DNA of 64,000 nt from contig NW_003133845.1 in NCBI RefSeq assembly GCF_000003605.2, forward strand, positions 206,913 to 270,912, given 5' to 3'. Below are positions 1 to 13,900 of this stretch, in pieces; position 1 is the stretch's first letter; every line of letters begins with the position of its first letter. The translations under genes were made by a program, and so were the position numbers. Below the pieces are notes generated by a model. It saw nothing but the letters and a program-made list of their open reading frames with translations. It was not told where the DNA came from and did no database searches. The stretch is from Saccoglossus kowalevskii (lineage: Eukaryota; Hemichordata; Enteropneusta; Harrimaniidae).

Positions 1-21
1 GTCCCAGAGGAGTTTGTCAAA

Positions 22-3000
22 ATGGTTTCAAGAATATATTTATACTGTGTATTTCCACTATTTATCATCGCTTGCTTGAATATCCTTTATGTTTTGTATA
101 CGTTTCCATATCCTACAACAACATTGAGAAAGTCTGCTCTTAACTGGTAAGTTATTATGAATATTTATTCATTAACACGATATCATTTTGACAACATGGA
201 AATATGTTGGTCGAATAGCTCCGTGTCAGGTTCGTGGGCAAGTAACAGTAAATAAATACACTGGGTGGCCCCTCATATCAGCAGATTGCTAACTCGGCTA
301 AGCAGGGTGCATTGCAGTTTACTCTACCCAGCTGACCAAACACGTGGGATTATGTTTAGAAACATGGGGTTCTGTCAGAATGGGAACGTTATTTACTGTC
401 TGACCCTGTGAGTTACGGATAGTTGATTGGTTGTATTTGGGGCTTCTTTGTTTGTAATTTATTCTGCGGCTGTTGATGATTCCCCTCTTTCATGTCGGTT
501 CCATAATACTTTGAATACTGATGCCTTCACAACAGTACTGCACACTTCAAATCATTATGGTTATTGTGTTAACTTACCAGCTTTAGCCCCATCGACATCA
601 AGAATCATTCCCTTTCTCTCACATCAGTCCACTTATACTCAACTGCTGGAACTCCAGATATGTAATTGTCAGTTCCTGTCCTTTATATCTTTAAACTCAA
701 CTGCTGGGCCTTCCAGATCTGTAAGTGCTTTCTGTGGCTCTTGATTGGTTTCTTTTTCTCATTTCAGCCACCTCATACTTTACTCTTACTGCTGAGCATG
801 TAAGATGTGTGGTTATATTCTTTGCCTGTTAATCTGTTTTCATCATACTTAACTGCTGGGGAATAATTGGTCTGTAATTGGGATCATTGTATGTTAAGTT
901 TGTTGTGACCATCTCCTACTGAGCGAGTTCGTTACTCCAATGTCCCAGTCCCCTCATGCTTACCCGTTAGGGCGTCCATATGAATGAGTGTTCATCAGTA
1001 ATGAACATGTATTTGTGTAGCAGTATGAGGTTACCACGAGAATACCACAAACCATGCACGAACGCAGTACGGCTATGGTATCGACTGTGTCAGCATCCTA
1101 TTTTATGTTTTTGTCATATTACTTTAAACCCTGCAAATGGAAGTGTGCATAGAATCATGGGAAGACACGGTGTGCATTTTGATAACTGTCATAAAGGTGA
1201 TTGACAGGTAATACTTGTTTTCAACTCTGGAAGGACAACTGGAATCTACCAGGTGTGCTTGTGATTTACATAACAAAGGGTGTTTACAACTTTGGAAGGA
1301 GAATTGGAATCTACCAGGTGTGCTGTTATTTGAATAACTAAGGATGTTTATGATCTACTGAGATGCCTACGTGACACAGCTGCTAGCAAGATCACATTCT
1401 GATTGACTCTTGTGGAAACCCAGTTGGTGACACTGAATCATGTGGGAATCGAAATTATAGGATAAAGGAGACGATCGATTAAGTCAAGGAAAGAGACTTT
1501 ATTATACGATATAGACTACACGAATACTATACAGCTTCTCTCGAATAAAGCGTGTGTTGAAAGTATACATACAGTGTGGCCGGAAGTTTGGACTTACGTA
1601 ACTTGTTACTGAGTAGCCAATCAACTAACTCAATAATAATTAACTTAAGTACATAACGTATCTCTTTGTGGTTTCCGCAGTTCGATTGTGGTTCCAACAA
1701 ATCATGCCTATAAATTGGACAGACTCAGGACAATTGGAGTCCATCATTTCAACTTGGTATCCAGTGTGTGCTGCTACGATATTGTGTGACAAGTGATATA
1801 GGCTACAACCATTATTCTGTGAGACTTGGATGAACTGCTCTGCGATCTCCTGCATTTAGCAGTGCCGCCCAGAATAACAGCGTTCTTCTGCAAGCAATAC
1901 TCCTGTATTTCTTCGTTGTTGTGTTGCAGAGAAGCCATTGACTGTCGTCCATTAATACATCCTGGAACTGTGAGTTATCACCAATGCACACTTCCCTAAG
2001 CAATCCCCTATTTTAGTGACTTTATTCATTGTATTATTCTGTGCTTTATTTCTTGTAATTATTTTGAGAGGTATTGAGGCCAGGAGCTTAAACTCGATAT
2101 TTTGGTGTGTGTATTTCATTTCCAGTACTATTGTTTTGTCTATCCCATACTAGCAGTGAAAGAACCCCCTGTCCAGTGTGAATTTTGTGGGTGCCCTGCG
2201 ATAAGCAGATCTTACACTGTGACAGACTGACGCATAGCCCTGTACCGCCTAAGTGCATACTTTGAAATGCATATATTGAAATGAGACGAAACGTCGAGGA
2301 AATCAATGTATATGAACATCACAATCGTGTATCTATTTAGAAAGGGTTAATAAACGTATTCAATGAAATAACCAACTCTAATTTTAATGTGGTTGCTTTG
2401 CAGGTCCAATGAACATGTCCAAGAATTACCAGTGTGCAACCCAAAACACAAGATAGTGTTTCTAAAGACGTACAAGACTGCAAGTACGACTACGTGCACG
2501 ATAATACAACGTTACGCCCTTATAAGAAACCTCACGTTCGCATTGCCGAAAACCAAACATTTTCACATGTTTGATGAAGTGGCACCGTTCAATACCAATA
2601 TGGTGTACAAGTACAATGACAGAAAACAAGGACAATATGACTTGGTGGCCAGCCATCTCATATTTAATAAAGAAAAGCTCGAGAAAGTTGTTATAGACGC
2701 AAAGTACATAACGATCTTGAGAGAGCCTGTTACTAGGTTTGAATCACATTTTTCCTATTTTGAAGCAGCAAAATATCTGAAAATAACAAAACGTCGGAAC
2801 GCTTTAGAAACATTTTTCAAAACCCCAGATAAATACATAATGAAGCCAGGTAATTTCCTCGGTAAACACCATCTACATAATGGTATGGCATTCACCTTAG
2901 GAATGTCTGAATACATACACCTGGCCAACGAAAGTTTTCTTCAAAAAAACATTGACCAATTAGACCGTGAACTAGATCTTGTCATGATTTCTGAATATTA

Positions 3001-3409
3001 CGATGAATCACTATTGCTCCTAAAGAAACTACTGTGTTGGGAATGGGAAGATATTCTATACATTTCGAAAGGTATAAGGAGTGATAAATATAAGATTAAT
3101 CTGAGTGATACATTGGTAGAGAAAATTAAACAATATAACTCTGTCGATGTTAAACTCTATCAACATTTTAACCAGACATTCTGGCAGAGGGTCGCTAACT
3201 ATGGACCTCAATTTAACAACGACTTGCTCGAATTCCGTCAACGACTTTCAAGGTTTTATACGGATTGTATTGATGTTTCAAAGACAGGCCATAATGCTAA
3301 AAAGGAAGACACTTTAGTTATGAGATCCGATGCTAACGACTTCTGCAAAAAATCTTTTATCAGGGCATACGAATTCAACAACCTTGCGTACAAATCAAAC
3401 TTGTACTAA
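22..3409 (+). CDS. Galactose 3-O-sulfotransferase-like protein, 2 exons
   Basis: Coding exons 22-146 and 2404-3409, joined by a canonical phase-2 GT-AG intron (codon TG|G, Trp42), give about 376 residues. Family knowledge: Gal3ST enzymes are type II Golgi proteins that move sulfate from PAPS to the 3-OH of galactose on glycolipids or glycans. Seen: a signal anchor at about residues 5-28 in exon 1; the 5'-phosphosulfate loop FLKTYKTAST at about 61-70 with its lysine kept; the 3'-phosphate motif ITILREPVTRFESHF at about 144-158; and the conserved block DLVMISEYYDESLLLLKKLL, typical of PF06990. The exon-1 frame stays open to the window edge, so a start further upstream is possible; ATG at 22 is chosen because the anchor follows at once. 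Somewhat short for the family, which is usually above 400 residues. The acceptor sugar cannot be told from sequence. Confidence 0.9.
147..2403 (+). other. Intron of the Gal3ST-like gene
   Basis: A 2.26 kb intron, donor GTAAGT at 147, acceptor TTTGCAG ending at 2403. It holds degenerate repeats around the phrase AACTGCTGG (about 600-860) and a tandem duplication of about 65 bp at 1215-1345. Open frames inside look random. Confidence 0.75.
1215..1345. repeat. Two-copy tandem duplication, about 65 bp unit
   Basis: The phrase CAACT(C/T)TGGAAGGA(C/G)AA followed by GGAATCTACCAGGTGTGCT occurs at about 1222 and again at about 1287, with a few substitutions. It lies in the intron of the sulfotransferase gene. 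Confidence 0.75.
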
Positions 3410-6400
3410 TAACCATACACGGTACTGGACCGTAAATTATTATCATCATCCTCAACAGCACTCACCACACCACAACCAATCACACCTACGGTATAATAGT
3501 ACCCTGAATAATTTGTACACGCATGCTACAACATGAAACACAATATTCGAACTCTTTGAACGATCGTTACACTCAATGATCCTGAAAACGCAAAATGTTC
3601 GAAATGACATATACTTTACACCACCCTAAGGCGCTAGATGTCAAGGCACTTGTCAAATCTCTACCGTCACAAACAGGTATATAACTGTATAACACTTGTC
3701 AAATTGTTTTCCAAAATGACATAGTTTAGAACATTTATTCCAAGGTAGTTTAATAGCTTGTGTGAGGGGGAATTGTTTATGAGTATCAATATTCACTGGT
3801 ATGGGTAAGACTTGTTGGCAAATCCCTGTCAAACAATTTCTTTAAAAGATGAAACGACTATGATAGACTATGACCGTAAATCAGTTGAACAAAGAGAAGA
3901 TATTGTTGATCTGTATGCGGATCAGTATTCACTACGAAGGTTATGATCAGTTGAATTTTAGAAATGAGATAGCATTAAAAATGAATACAAAATTCAAAAA
4001 AATATGAGTTTGAATTCGCTAAAATTGTTCACAAATTATCTACTTCAGAGGGAAGTCTAGTCCAACTGAACAATGCTAATTGCAACAGCTAATTTCGCTT
4101 GAAATTCGGCAGATTAGGAATGTACTTGGTATAATTAATCATATTTCTACGCGCCAAACAAAAACAATGAAATATCAAAGACTTTGCTGATTTATTACTT
4201 TCACAATTTTAAGTATAATATCATGCTGACGATATAATTTTACTTTACAGATTGTAAACAGAAGCTGCAAGATATATTGATTTTATTCAATAGTTTTTGC
4301 GTAAAATGGCAAGATAAAATGAATGCTCACTTCAGGACATATAATATCTGCCATTACATTTAGATTTCACATTGAGAATAAGAATATTTGGTGTGCTTTT
4401 AGATATACATACCAAGGGGTAGTACTTGGTGAAATATAGCTATATGTACTATAATTAGCTATTTACTATAAACAGGTTTAATGACATGTATAATTAGCAT
4501 AAATATGTATGTTCTGTGATAGACAAAGTATTTAGGATGAGTGCCCCTGTTATTTTCTATAACACTATCGGTGAGGTTGTCATGGTTTTTGTAATTTCAA
4601 CAATATTGTAATTAAAACGGATAATGATTTATATTCCTCGGGTTATATCTAAACTCGTTATCGGTGTTTCGAGTGAATACGCAATGAACTGTATGTCCCC
4701 TTTATAGTTGTAGATGTGAATGTATTAACATTTCTCTTGAAAATTTAATTTATGTATGTTATTTGGATTATTTGCATCTGTAATGTACGCCTTTAATATT
4801 TTGTTTAAAGTGTTTAGTGATTTTCTGTAAATATCAATGACGTTTAGTAATGATATCACTATTAACAATACAGCTAATACGGTTAGCGCAGTTTATCAAT
4901 ACAATTGTTTAAATCTTTGAGATTCTGCAATACTAGTACTAGATAAACCGTATATTATTGTATATTATTATATATAATTAAGGTGTCTACAAAAATGCGT
5001 CACTGGACGTATATATTGTTCCTATGTTATTTATTGTTATTATTCGAAATACTCATAATATCTTTGTAATTATTGGAACTGGTTTATAACCATATTATGT
5101 TGGAATTGTACCACTTTTCGAAATATGGTTGAATAGTTTAACACGACATTAAATATTTATAATATACTTATAAATAAATAATCACTATGTTTCCCTCCAC
5201 ATACTCCAAATCTAGATAATTAATATACTGTAAATGTAAAAAGAACCAGATATTATGGAAGGTGATTTTTATTATACTATATTTTCGAATGGATTTTAAA
5301 CAATTTTTCAAAAAAATATTACGATGCCTCCAGAAATAAAAAAATTCTCTCAAACTAAATAAATTCAGCTTCACTTCATGTAGCCACTAAAGTGTCACTA
5401 AAGATAGTAAGTATGTGAAGACCCATGCACGAAATGTTGTCATACATTCTCATGCTGGTTGGCAAAATATATATCCACGCAATCACCATGAAATGAGAAG
5501 AATGTTATTTGCATTGTGAACTTTTTTGAAGTGCATTGTAAAGCAACACAACAATATTCGATTCGAAATTGGATGCAAGTTCCTATCAGAAATATAATTG
5601 CCTTGAATTACTATATAATCTGTTCGGTGGTCGATCACTCTAGCTCTTGACTTGCAGTATTTATAGCCCAATACACACATAGAGACTACTATTTATTTTC
5701 TGTGATAGACTATATTTCCTTGTCATTGGACAAAACACCATGACTCTTCTCGATAAACCAAATGAGACATGACTAATCATTGCCTGTGTCCATATAAACC
5801 ATGAACACCACTTATAAATCTGATCAAATGAACAAGATAAAACAGTACCATCAACATTCTAGTACTGTCTACATAGATATTCAGCCTCTAATTGCCCCAA
5901 TTTTGATCGCTTTTATCATAAACCTATAATTCTAGGAAATAACTACCATCTCAATATTAATGGTCATGGTCAGTATATAAACAACTATATTCTATATATA
6001 AACCTCTGAAACTTTTGAATTCTAAATAGAATTGCTAAATATTATCTCTCCATTGCAAAGTGGTTTTGTTCCCTGTCAGTTTCGTACTTGCATCATGTGA
6101 TAGGAAACCCACGATTATCAAATTCTTACATTAAACCAGCACCTAATCTGACGCATTGGGTTTCGTCAGGAATGAGGTTTGCATTCGGAAAGTGGCTTAA
6201 GAACAGCGTTCTCTTCAACATTCGGAATACGCTTGTGGTAATAATAGACCATTTTCCGTACACTGCGAGAATCACGCGTTATGCGTGAAATCGAACGTAA
6301 AAACTGGACAAACAAAGGTCATAGCGTCGTAGTCGCGTCAAACATCGCGTGGGATTCGACAAACGCGAAAGTATTTCGGGGACATTTTCATGCTTAATAA

Positions 6401-7958
6401 TGTGCTGTCCACATTTGATGATAGGCAATTTCGTTTAAGTGAGGGTATTCGGAAGCAATATTCCATATTCGAAGATCGGCCGGTCAATGTAAGCTGGGAA
6501 ATAAAGAAATTCTAGTTCAAAATCAAATCGTTCGATTTTTGCGGCAGACGTTCGACGCGCGTCTTTCATGCATCTCGCGAGATCTCGCAATTGTTCGGAA
6601 AATCACCTATTGCTTCTTGGTCATCGGACCTTAAGCAGACTTGATGTCACCATTCCAAACCATTCTGTACCTTACAGAATCGATAACATTGTATCTATTC
6701 CCTCATATATTTTCATCAACTGCTTTTTATTGACACTGTTTGTTAAAATGACAAAAAACATTTCCAGTGTGGATTTTATGTCATAATGGTGTTTGTATTG
6801 ACCTAGTGATTACAACTGGACTCTAGGTTTCATTGGCATAAATCCGCTACACACTTCTTAGGGTTTATAGCTCATGGGTGTTGGTTCATCACTCTTTCCA
6901 ATTTAGCAATTAGAAATATACAAACGGTGCGATCATCTCACACAAACATTTAGTACCAGTAAATTAAGTTTTCCAATGTGTGTTCACTACATTAATGGTA
7001 AATCCAATTTCAATATTTCAGTTTCACTAAAATTATTATTATGGTCAGTATATCGGTTTACATTGCCTGTGTCACGTGCTTTTGTCAATTAGCAAATTTA
7101 CCCACACGGCCACAATTGAAACACTTGCAAGAATTAAGTTGAGTGACATTTAATCAAGTTTTATCTTGATTCGTAATTTTGTGGCGTAGGTTTATGTGGC
7201 ATATGCACAATTGTTTTTCCAATACCACTCGAGTGTGCTTCAGTGTATTACTCAGCTAAACACGTTAGCTTTTCTTTTTAAGTACATGTTTTCAAAAATA
7301 ATACACCAAAAGTCAAAGAACCTACACTTTGATTAACTGATGAACAATTAATTTTTGAGCCTCATATATATACAAATTATAAGATGGTTTTTCATTTCTC
7401 CAGCCATTTTTTTGGTTGGTATATAATGATTGAGTTGCTCATTATATTCATTATCCAAACATCATTAGGCCCGACCCCGAAAAGTCGTCTCTAGACAATG
7501 TCCAATAAACACGCCCTCACAGCGATTAGATGAACATGCGTAAGTCGAAACCGACATCAGTATGGTATGTATGACCAATTGCAACTAATTTAAGTTTTCC
7601 TCTTCCCCGGGGACATCTGAGTGGAACTAATATAAACACGGGCAAATTGCGATCTCACTTTCGCGATAGTGGCAAAATGTCTAGTCATTGTAATGCCTCA
7701 CAGTACACAGGCAAATTAATGTCGTCTTTAAATAAAATGGTTCTTATTAACCATTATTATTAATTTTTGAGCAAGTTTTATGACCAATATTTCATTCATT
7801 GCATATCTACACGTCCATTTACCATCCCCTTTTCAAGGCTTCCTGCAAGTGGATTGAACTACTAAACGAACAATAGTAGTAGTAAGTGTAAAGCCAGACA
7901 CCAGCATCAGAGTTGAGTTTATATTGAGTTGTATGTGTTTAATGTTGTTTACAGTGTA
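3410..7958. other. Intergenic, AT-rich; 3' UTR then no gene seen
   Basis: The first part should be the 3' UTR of the Gal3ST-like gene; an AATAAA lies near 5173 but nothing ties it to that transcript. Beyond this, only short open frames without family resemblance, and one inverted-repeat element at 6252-6602. Confidence 0.5.
6252..6602. mobile_element. Short inverted-repeat DNA element (related copy at 51787)
   Basis: Ends read TTTTCCGTACACTGCGAGA and, reverse-complemented, TTTTCCGAACAATTGCGAGA. The interior shares blocks with the element at 51787-52320, including CGTTATGCGTGAAATCGAAC and GATTTTTG(C/T)(G/A)GCAGAC. Short, with no transposase frame, so a non-autonomous MITE. CpG-rich compared with its surroundings. 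Confidence 0.6.
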
Positions 7959-10900
7959 CTACACAATGGTACATTGCAAACCATCTCTTGAACAACAACC
8001 CCTGTTTTTCACATCTTCGTCTTTTTCTTGAGACTGAAACTTGTTATTTTCTTCTTTTTCACTTAATGACTGGTTATCAAAATCTTCCGACTCAATTGTA
8101 CAAGTGACCGTCGCCTGTGACGGAAATTCGTTGTCAGTTACCGACACTGTCGTGCAAACGTCATCAGTGCTGTCATTGATAGAGCTTCCTGCTTCTTCCA
8201 TGGTATACTGCATTTCATCTGAAAAACAAAACACACACACACGCGATATTACTTAGTTTGGCGCAAACGACATACATACGTTTACTTCCCGGACCTTGCC
8301 GTGTTGGGGGTCAGTGCATGTCACATGATATCATCATCTGAGTCTTGGTGGCAGTGACCTAATTGGTAGAACCTTTCAGTTCTTACTCTTCAGCCCGTGT
8401 TTATTTTATTTCATTCGTATAGTGTCAACCCTTGGGCATTGTGTACGAGTCTACTGAAACACTGCCGGTCAAAAATATAAAATGAAATATGGGAACATAG
8501 TTGGCAGAGTTGATAATATTAATATTTGCCACCATAGTCATGATTACGTCATCATGATGATGATGATGAATAAATCATTTCAAGTAAAAATTTACAGCGG
8601 GCAGACATTGTGACAAAATTGTTATTTATTTGTTAAATTGACAGTTATAATATGTGTATGTATGTTATAGCACTGTAAAAAGTAATATGGATTGGTGCTA
8701 TGTAATTTAATAAACAAGTATTAGATAATCTACTTAACGGTGTCTGGTGGTTGCCTGGCAACTGGTGTGCAGGTGCGCATGAATCAGCTCATTGTTTAAT
8801 TATCATTGTGCCGGTATGCGAGTGTAAATTGTGTGTTAGTGGTGTCCAATTGTAGGTGATGTGTGGAGTTTTACTCGTGCAGGCTTGAGTGACGTTGGGG
8901 TTGCTTTTGTGATGTAAAGTATATGCTGGGTGATACTGTAGTCTGATGTGGGCAATATTCTGCTGCAATTCTACACGCGATTACTGGTAGTTTTACTATC
9001 AACTGCTTTGAGTTTGTGAGAGTTTGTGGTCCCTTCGCTTAGGTCAGCCAAGTGTCTGCCAAAATGGTCTTGCAGCTTTGAGATATTCCTGTGATTTGGA
9101 GTGTTCCACCATTAGGCGAGGGAGATTGGCAAGTTGGGATATATGTATAATCTGTTCCTAGGCGTTCATTCACCTCTACTGAACGGTAGTCCGGTTTTGT
9201 GCATTCAGTTATTTAATTGTGTTGGTTAACTTTTATTGGGCATTTTGACTGTCAAAACTTGTTGTTTTACGTGTTCATGAGGTCTAACTGGTCATATTAA
9301 CATCATGTAATGCCATTTCTTTGTTTTACTGCTTGTATTCATAACGTGTATGTTTCACATATTGTGACATTATTGTATTTGATAAACGTGTAGAATAGAT
9401 TCTATGACCCTGCCTCGTAATATAACTGTATTCAGTTTTGTGAATCGTGTGAAAAGTTTTGATTTAACTGTTTTAATATTTGCCACAGGATCGCTTCGTT
9501 GTGTAAAAAATCTCCATCAGCTTAAAGCGCGGTGATCGTCGCGCAGCGCGTGTTCGAATTTCATGTAAATAAACAATGTATTTTACTCGCGTTGTATACG
9601 TCGCTATGAGTCCCATATCGAACAGGACGCGGCGCGACGACTGCCGCCCTTTAATAAAGTGTATGAATTTTGTACTACACCTTGGTGTGTTTCTGCTTGT
9701 GCTGTGTATGCAACTGGTTTACCAAAATGCATGTTCCAAGTACAAATCTGCTCCACGGTCAGTTACATTATATTCTTAATTTTGTTAAAATGATTGACAT
9801 ATCTGGCGTAGTATTTTAACATGAAGATAGAGTAAATCGTTTTGTCAGTAGTTCCCCAAATTCAAAGTGACAAACACAAACATCTGATTTGATTCAATTA
9901 ATATTATTTTTTATTCACTTTCATGGGCTTTCAGAATATATATATATATATCGTATTTTGTGACTAAACATGCTTTTAATTTGAAAAAAAAATACGCAGG
10001 AATAAATAAAAATAATAGTGTTTAAAACTGCTGATAATATAATTTAAAAACGTTGTAGATGTGATGCGATTTGTGTTGAACTACTCATCTTATTTTACCC
10101 GTGTCGATGCTGGAAATAAAAAGAGTATACAGAGTACAAAAACAACAGACATGTTGTCACTCCTTGGAATACAGGGATCCTCCCATTGCATGCGCAAGTG
10201 CAAAAAGTGAACTTGCAGAAACTCACAGACCAATAAGATTAGGTCGTACACTAGCACTGGAGTTTACAGCCTATCAATGTGGTGTATATTGTATGTGTGT
10301 CGTAGTCACCGACTGCGGAAATTTGAACAAACTAGAATGAAAGCAGACTAAAGTCCAAGATGCCCAAGTTACTGTACTCAAACTTTTGTTAATTCTCGCA
10401 TATGGAGACATTGCAACAGCAATCTCTAGCTGGCTGGTAGTATAATGGCTTCAAAATATTGTAGCTCATTAAAACATGTTATAGAAATGTTGTGACAGTT
10501 TTGTTGTGCTTAATAACATCACAAATACTCATTTCTAATCGCGCTATTTTTTCATAATAAATCTGAAAATTGCAAGTTCTTGAGCACATGTCTGCACACT
10601 TCGTATTTGTTCTCATTTTGAGAAACTTATAAAAATATTTGCGATGTTGCTTACTAAGTATCCATGTGGACTATTGTGAATTTCATACTGTGCATTCATA
10701 GCGTGTATGAATTCCCTTTCATGTAGGTAGGTATCTCTCTCTTGATATGAATTAAGAAACATGCCAAATATTACCAAGTTTGAATGCGTTTTCTAGAATT
10801 TCCATAACTACCATGTACACGTATAACGCGTACAGGACATGTTTCTGAAGTGACCAGTGCACCGATGCTACAGTCACAATTATGTAATTTTTTTGACAGT

Positions 10901-13900
10901 AATAGTTTGTATTGTTTTGCCCATCTGATTTATTCATCTAACCAACTGCCATGTACTTAAAATCCGATGTAAGTGTCATGAATTTGTTTTCCCGTATCTG
11001 TTGACCGACTTAATTAGTTGATTATTAGCGAATTGCTGTGTTATGTCTGTCATCGTTCAGGCCTATTTGAAGTTTTGGACGGAACTTGGCTCAGTGATTT
11101 GGAACTAATTACAAGATAACCGTCGCTATTCTGACTATTAATTCTGGCAGTTTATATCCATAGTTATTAATGCAGTGAACGATTAATCAAAAGATATGAC
11201 GTATTCAGTGCTTAGTGTGATTGGCTTTATGATTGAAGGTTACGCCCTAGAGTCTTTTTACTGCTTTGTAATTGGTTAGAGTTTTGAAAATGAATAAAGA
11301 GAGTTTTAGTTGGTCTTGGGGAGCACAGCACGATAGACGCAGTCTAGAGCAGTCCTGGAGAGCCTTGGGGCGAGTGTTGACGCAGTCTAAGAGAGTCTTG
11401 GGTCAGCCTTGCGATAGTCTTGGGGATTTTTCCCCAGGGCGCTGTGTCTTGGAGAGTGCAAAAAAGACCGACTAAGACGAGAGTTGAAACGTATTTCGTT
11501 GTGTGCGTCTTATTTGACTGTAAAGTATAAGTGACTTTCCCGATCCCGTACCTCAAGGGGACGAGACGAGATTCCCCCCTGACACGTATGGAGAACCTTG
11601 AAGAGAAGAAATCCCCCCTGATATAAGTATAGTTTTTTTTTATTGTTGTTGTTAATTTATGACTATTGTTTTGGGTTTACTTGTCGTTATTACGTTTTGT
11701 TTCTGATGTCATGAATTTGTTTTTGCGTATCTGTTGACCGACTTAATTAGCTGATTATTAGCTGAATTGCTGTGTTATGTCTGTCATCGTTTAGGCCTAT
11801 TTGAAGTTTTGGACGGAACTTGGCTCAGTGATTTGGAACTAATTACCAGATAACCGTCGCGATTCTGACAGTTGGTATCCATAGTTATTAATGTAGTGAA
11901 CGATTAATCAAAAGATATGACGTATTCAGTACTTAGTGTGATTGGCTTTATGATTGAAGGTTACGCCCTAGAGTCTTTTTACTGCTTTGTAATTGGTTAG
12001 AGTTGTGAAAATGAATAAAGAGAGTTTGAGTTGGTCTTGGGGAGCACAACACGATAGACGCAGTAGAGAGAGTCCAGTCCTGGAGAGTCTAGAACAGTCC
12101 TGGAGAGCCTTGGGGCGAGTCTAAGCACAGTCTTGGGCTAGCCTTGGGCCAGCCTTGAGATAGTCTTGGGGACTTTTCCCCAGGGTGCTGTGTCTTATAG
12201 AGTGCTCCACAGATCGACTAAGACGAGAGTTGAAACGTATTTCGTTGTGTGTGTCTTATTTGACCGTAAAGTATAAGTGACTTCCCCGATCCTGTACCTC
12301 AAGGGGACGAGATAGAGAGACGAGACGAGTTTCCCCCCTGGCAAGTGTGGAGACCCCGAGAGTAAAAGAATTTACCCCCTGATACGTGGTGTGAGAACCC
12401 TGGGCAGGTGTTTAACACACATTGACATCCTGTGAAGAAAAGTGAAATGGCGAAGGTGTGTCTTTCTTGTGAACCGAACGAACAGCTCCATGGCAGAGAC
12501 GACTCAGAAACCGCGCTTGACGACTAACGACTTTACCTGAACGACACCGATTTACAACGCTGAAGAGATGAAGACATCGAAGCCCCTTCGGAAGGATGAG
12601 TACCGGATAGGACTGAATAATTAAGAATTGAGCGACATTAAAGACAAGAAAATGAAAGAACGACCCCGGACTAACGCGACGAGAGAAGAGACGCTTATAG
12701 ACTTTGATTAGAACTTTAGCTATTTGCTTAGAGAACCGCTCGTTGGACACTGTAACTGACACTGTATAACTCAAGACGTTGAACTCTTTTCCAGAATCCT
12801 AACCCTATTGCTCAGTAATGTAATGTATTGCTTGCTTTTCCTATCGTTTTTTCTTACCGTTTTTTTTTGTGATGTCGAATTGTATGTATGTAAGCACCCA
12901 GATCTTTGTTTCGAACTGATATTTAGTGACGTGCGAGGTCCTTTATAACGATTTAAGCGCGCCTCAGTGGACAAGTATTTGCAACACAGTGTTTTGAGTT
13001 TTGTGAAGTTTATAGTGTTTTAATGAGTTTATGAGTACGGAATATGATGGGAGGAATGATGCCCCCACGTGTTTTTTAAGAGTTTTGAGATTTGTCGAGT
13101 ACAGAGATACCGACGTTTTAAGAGTTGTTTTTGTTTATGTGTTGTTTCCGGAATACTTCTGACGCTTTTTGAGTTGATAGCACCTTTGTAACGTTTTTTT
13201 ATGTCTTTTTGAGATGGGAGTTTGGTGCGCTTATATATGTATTGTTTGATAACGTAAGCTTTTGTTCATGATTGACAGGTTTATGTAATTCAGTAGTTTC
13301 TATCGTTTTGCCTTTTCCCCGTCTTTTTGCCAGAGGAGTAATGTGTTATGAAAGCGAATTTGTCTTTGCATTCTGTTTCCACGCCGTATGACTTGTGTTT
13401 AGATTAACGACTTGTGAGTTCAGTTGAAGTTTATAAGCGTATATGACAGGAGTTTGATTAATAGCTTGTTTATTCATTGTTTATTAGTTACCGCTTTGCA
13501 ATGCTTTAACCGAGAGACGCATCCCTGGTAATCACGTGATTATGCTGTCGACTGCAGCGATTGGCTGATCGCTTGGTTACACCGCCACGCCTTAGTTTTT
13601 TTGACCTTTTGATATAGAGTTTGTAACCTTTAGTAACTGAGACAGTGCAGCGAAGGGTTACCTCAGCGAACCTGTTTGAGAAAAGTGAGTCATTTGGTAG
13701 CCTTTCCCTTGTTTTTGATTTATAACCGTTGATATTTGTGACTTTATAACCATTGTATTTAGACTTTTATAATCATTGTATTTAATTAGTGTGTTTTACT
13801 CTTTTTGATTTATACCTTTTTCTTAGTATTGTATTTAACCTGTATGACGATGAGTAGACGACGGTATCTTTGATTTATGAACGTGTTATGCCGGGAGGCA

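Noticed and set aside
12412-12974. Two minus-strand frames of 120 and 67 codons
   Set aside because: They lie inside the non-coding interior of the LTR element and look random.
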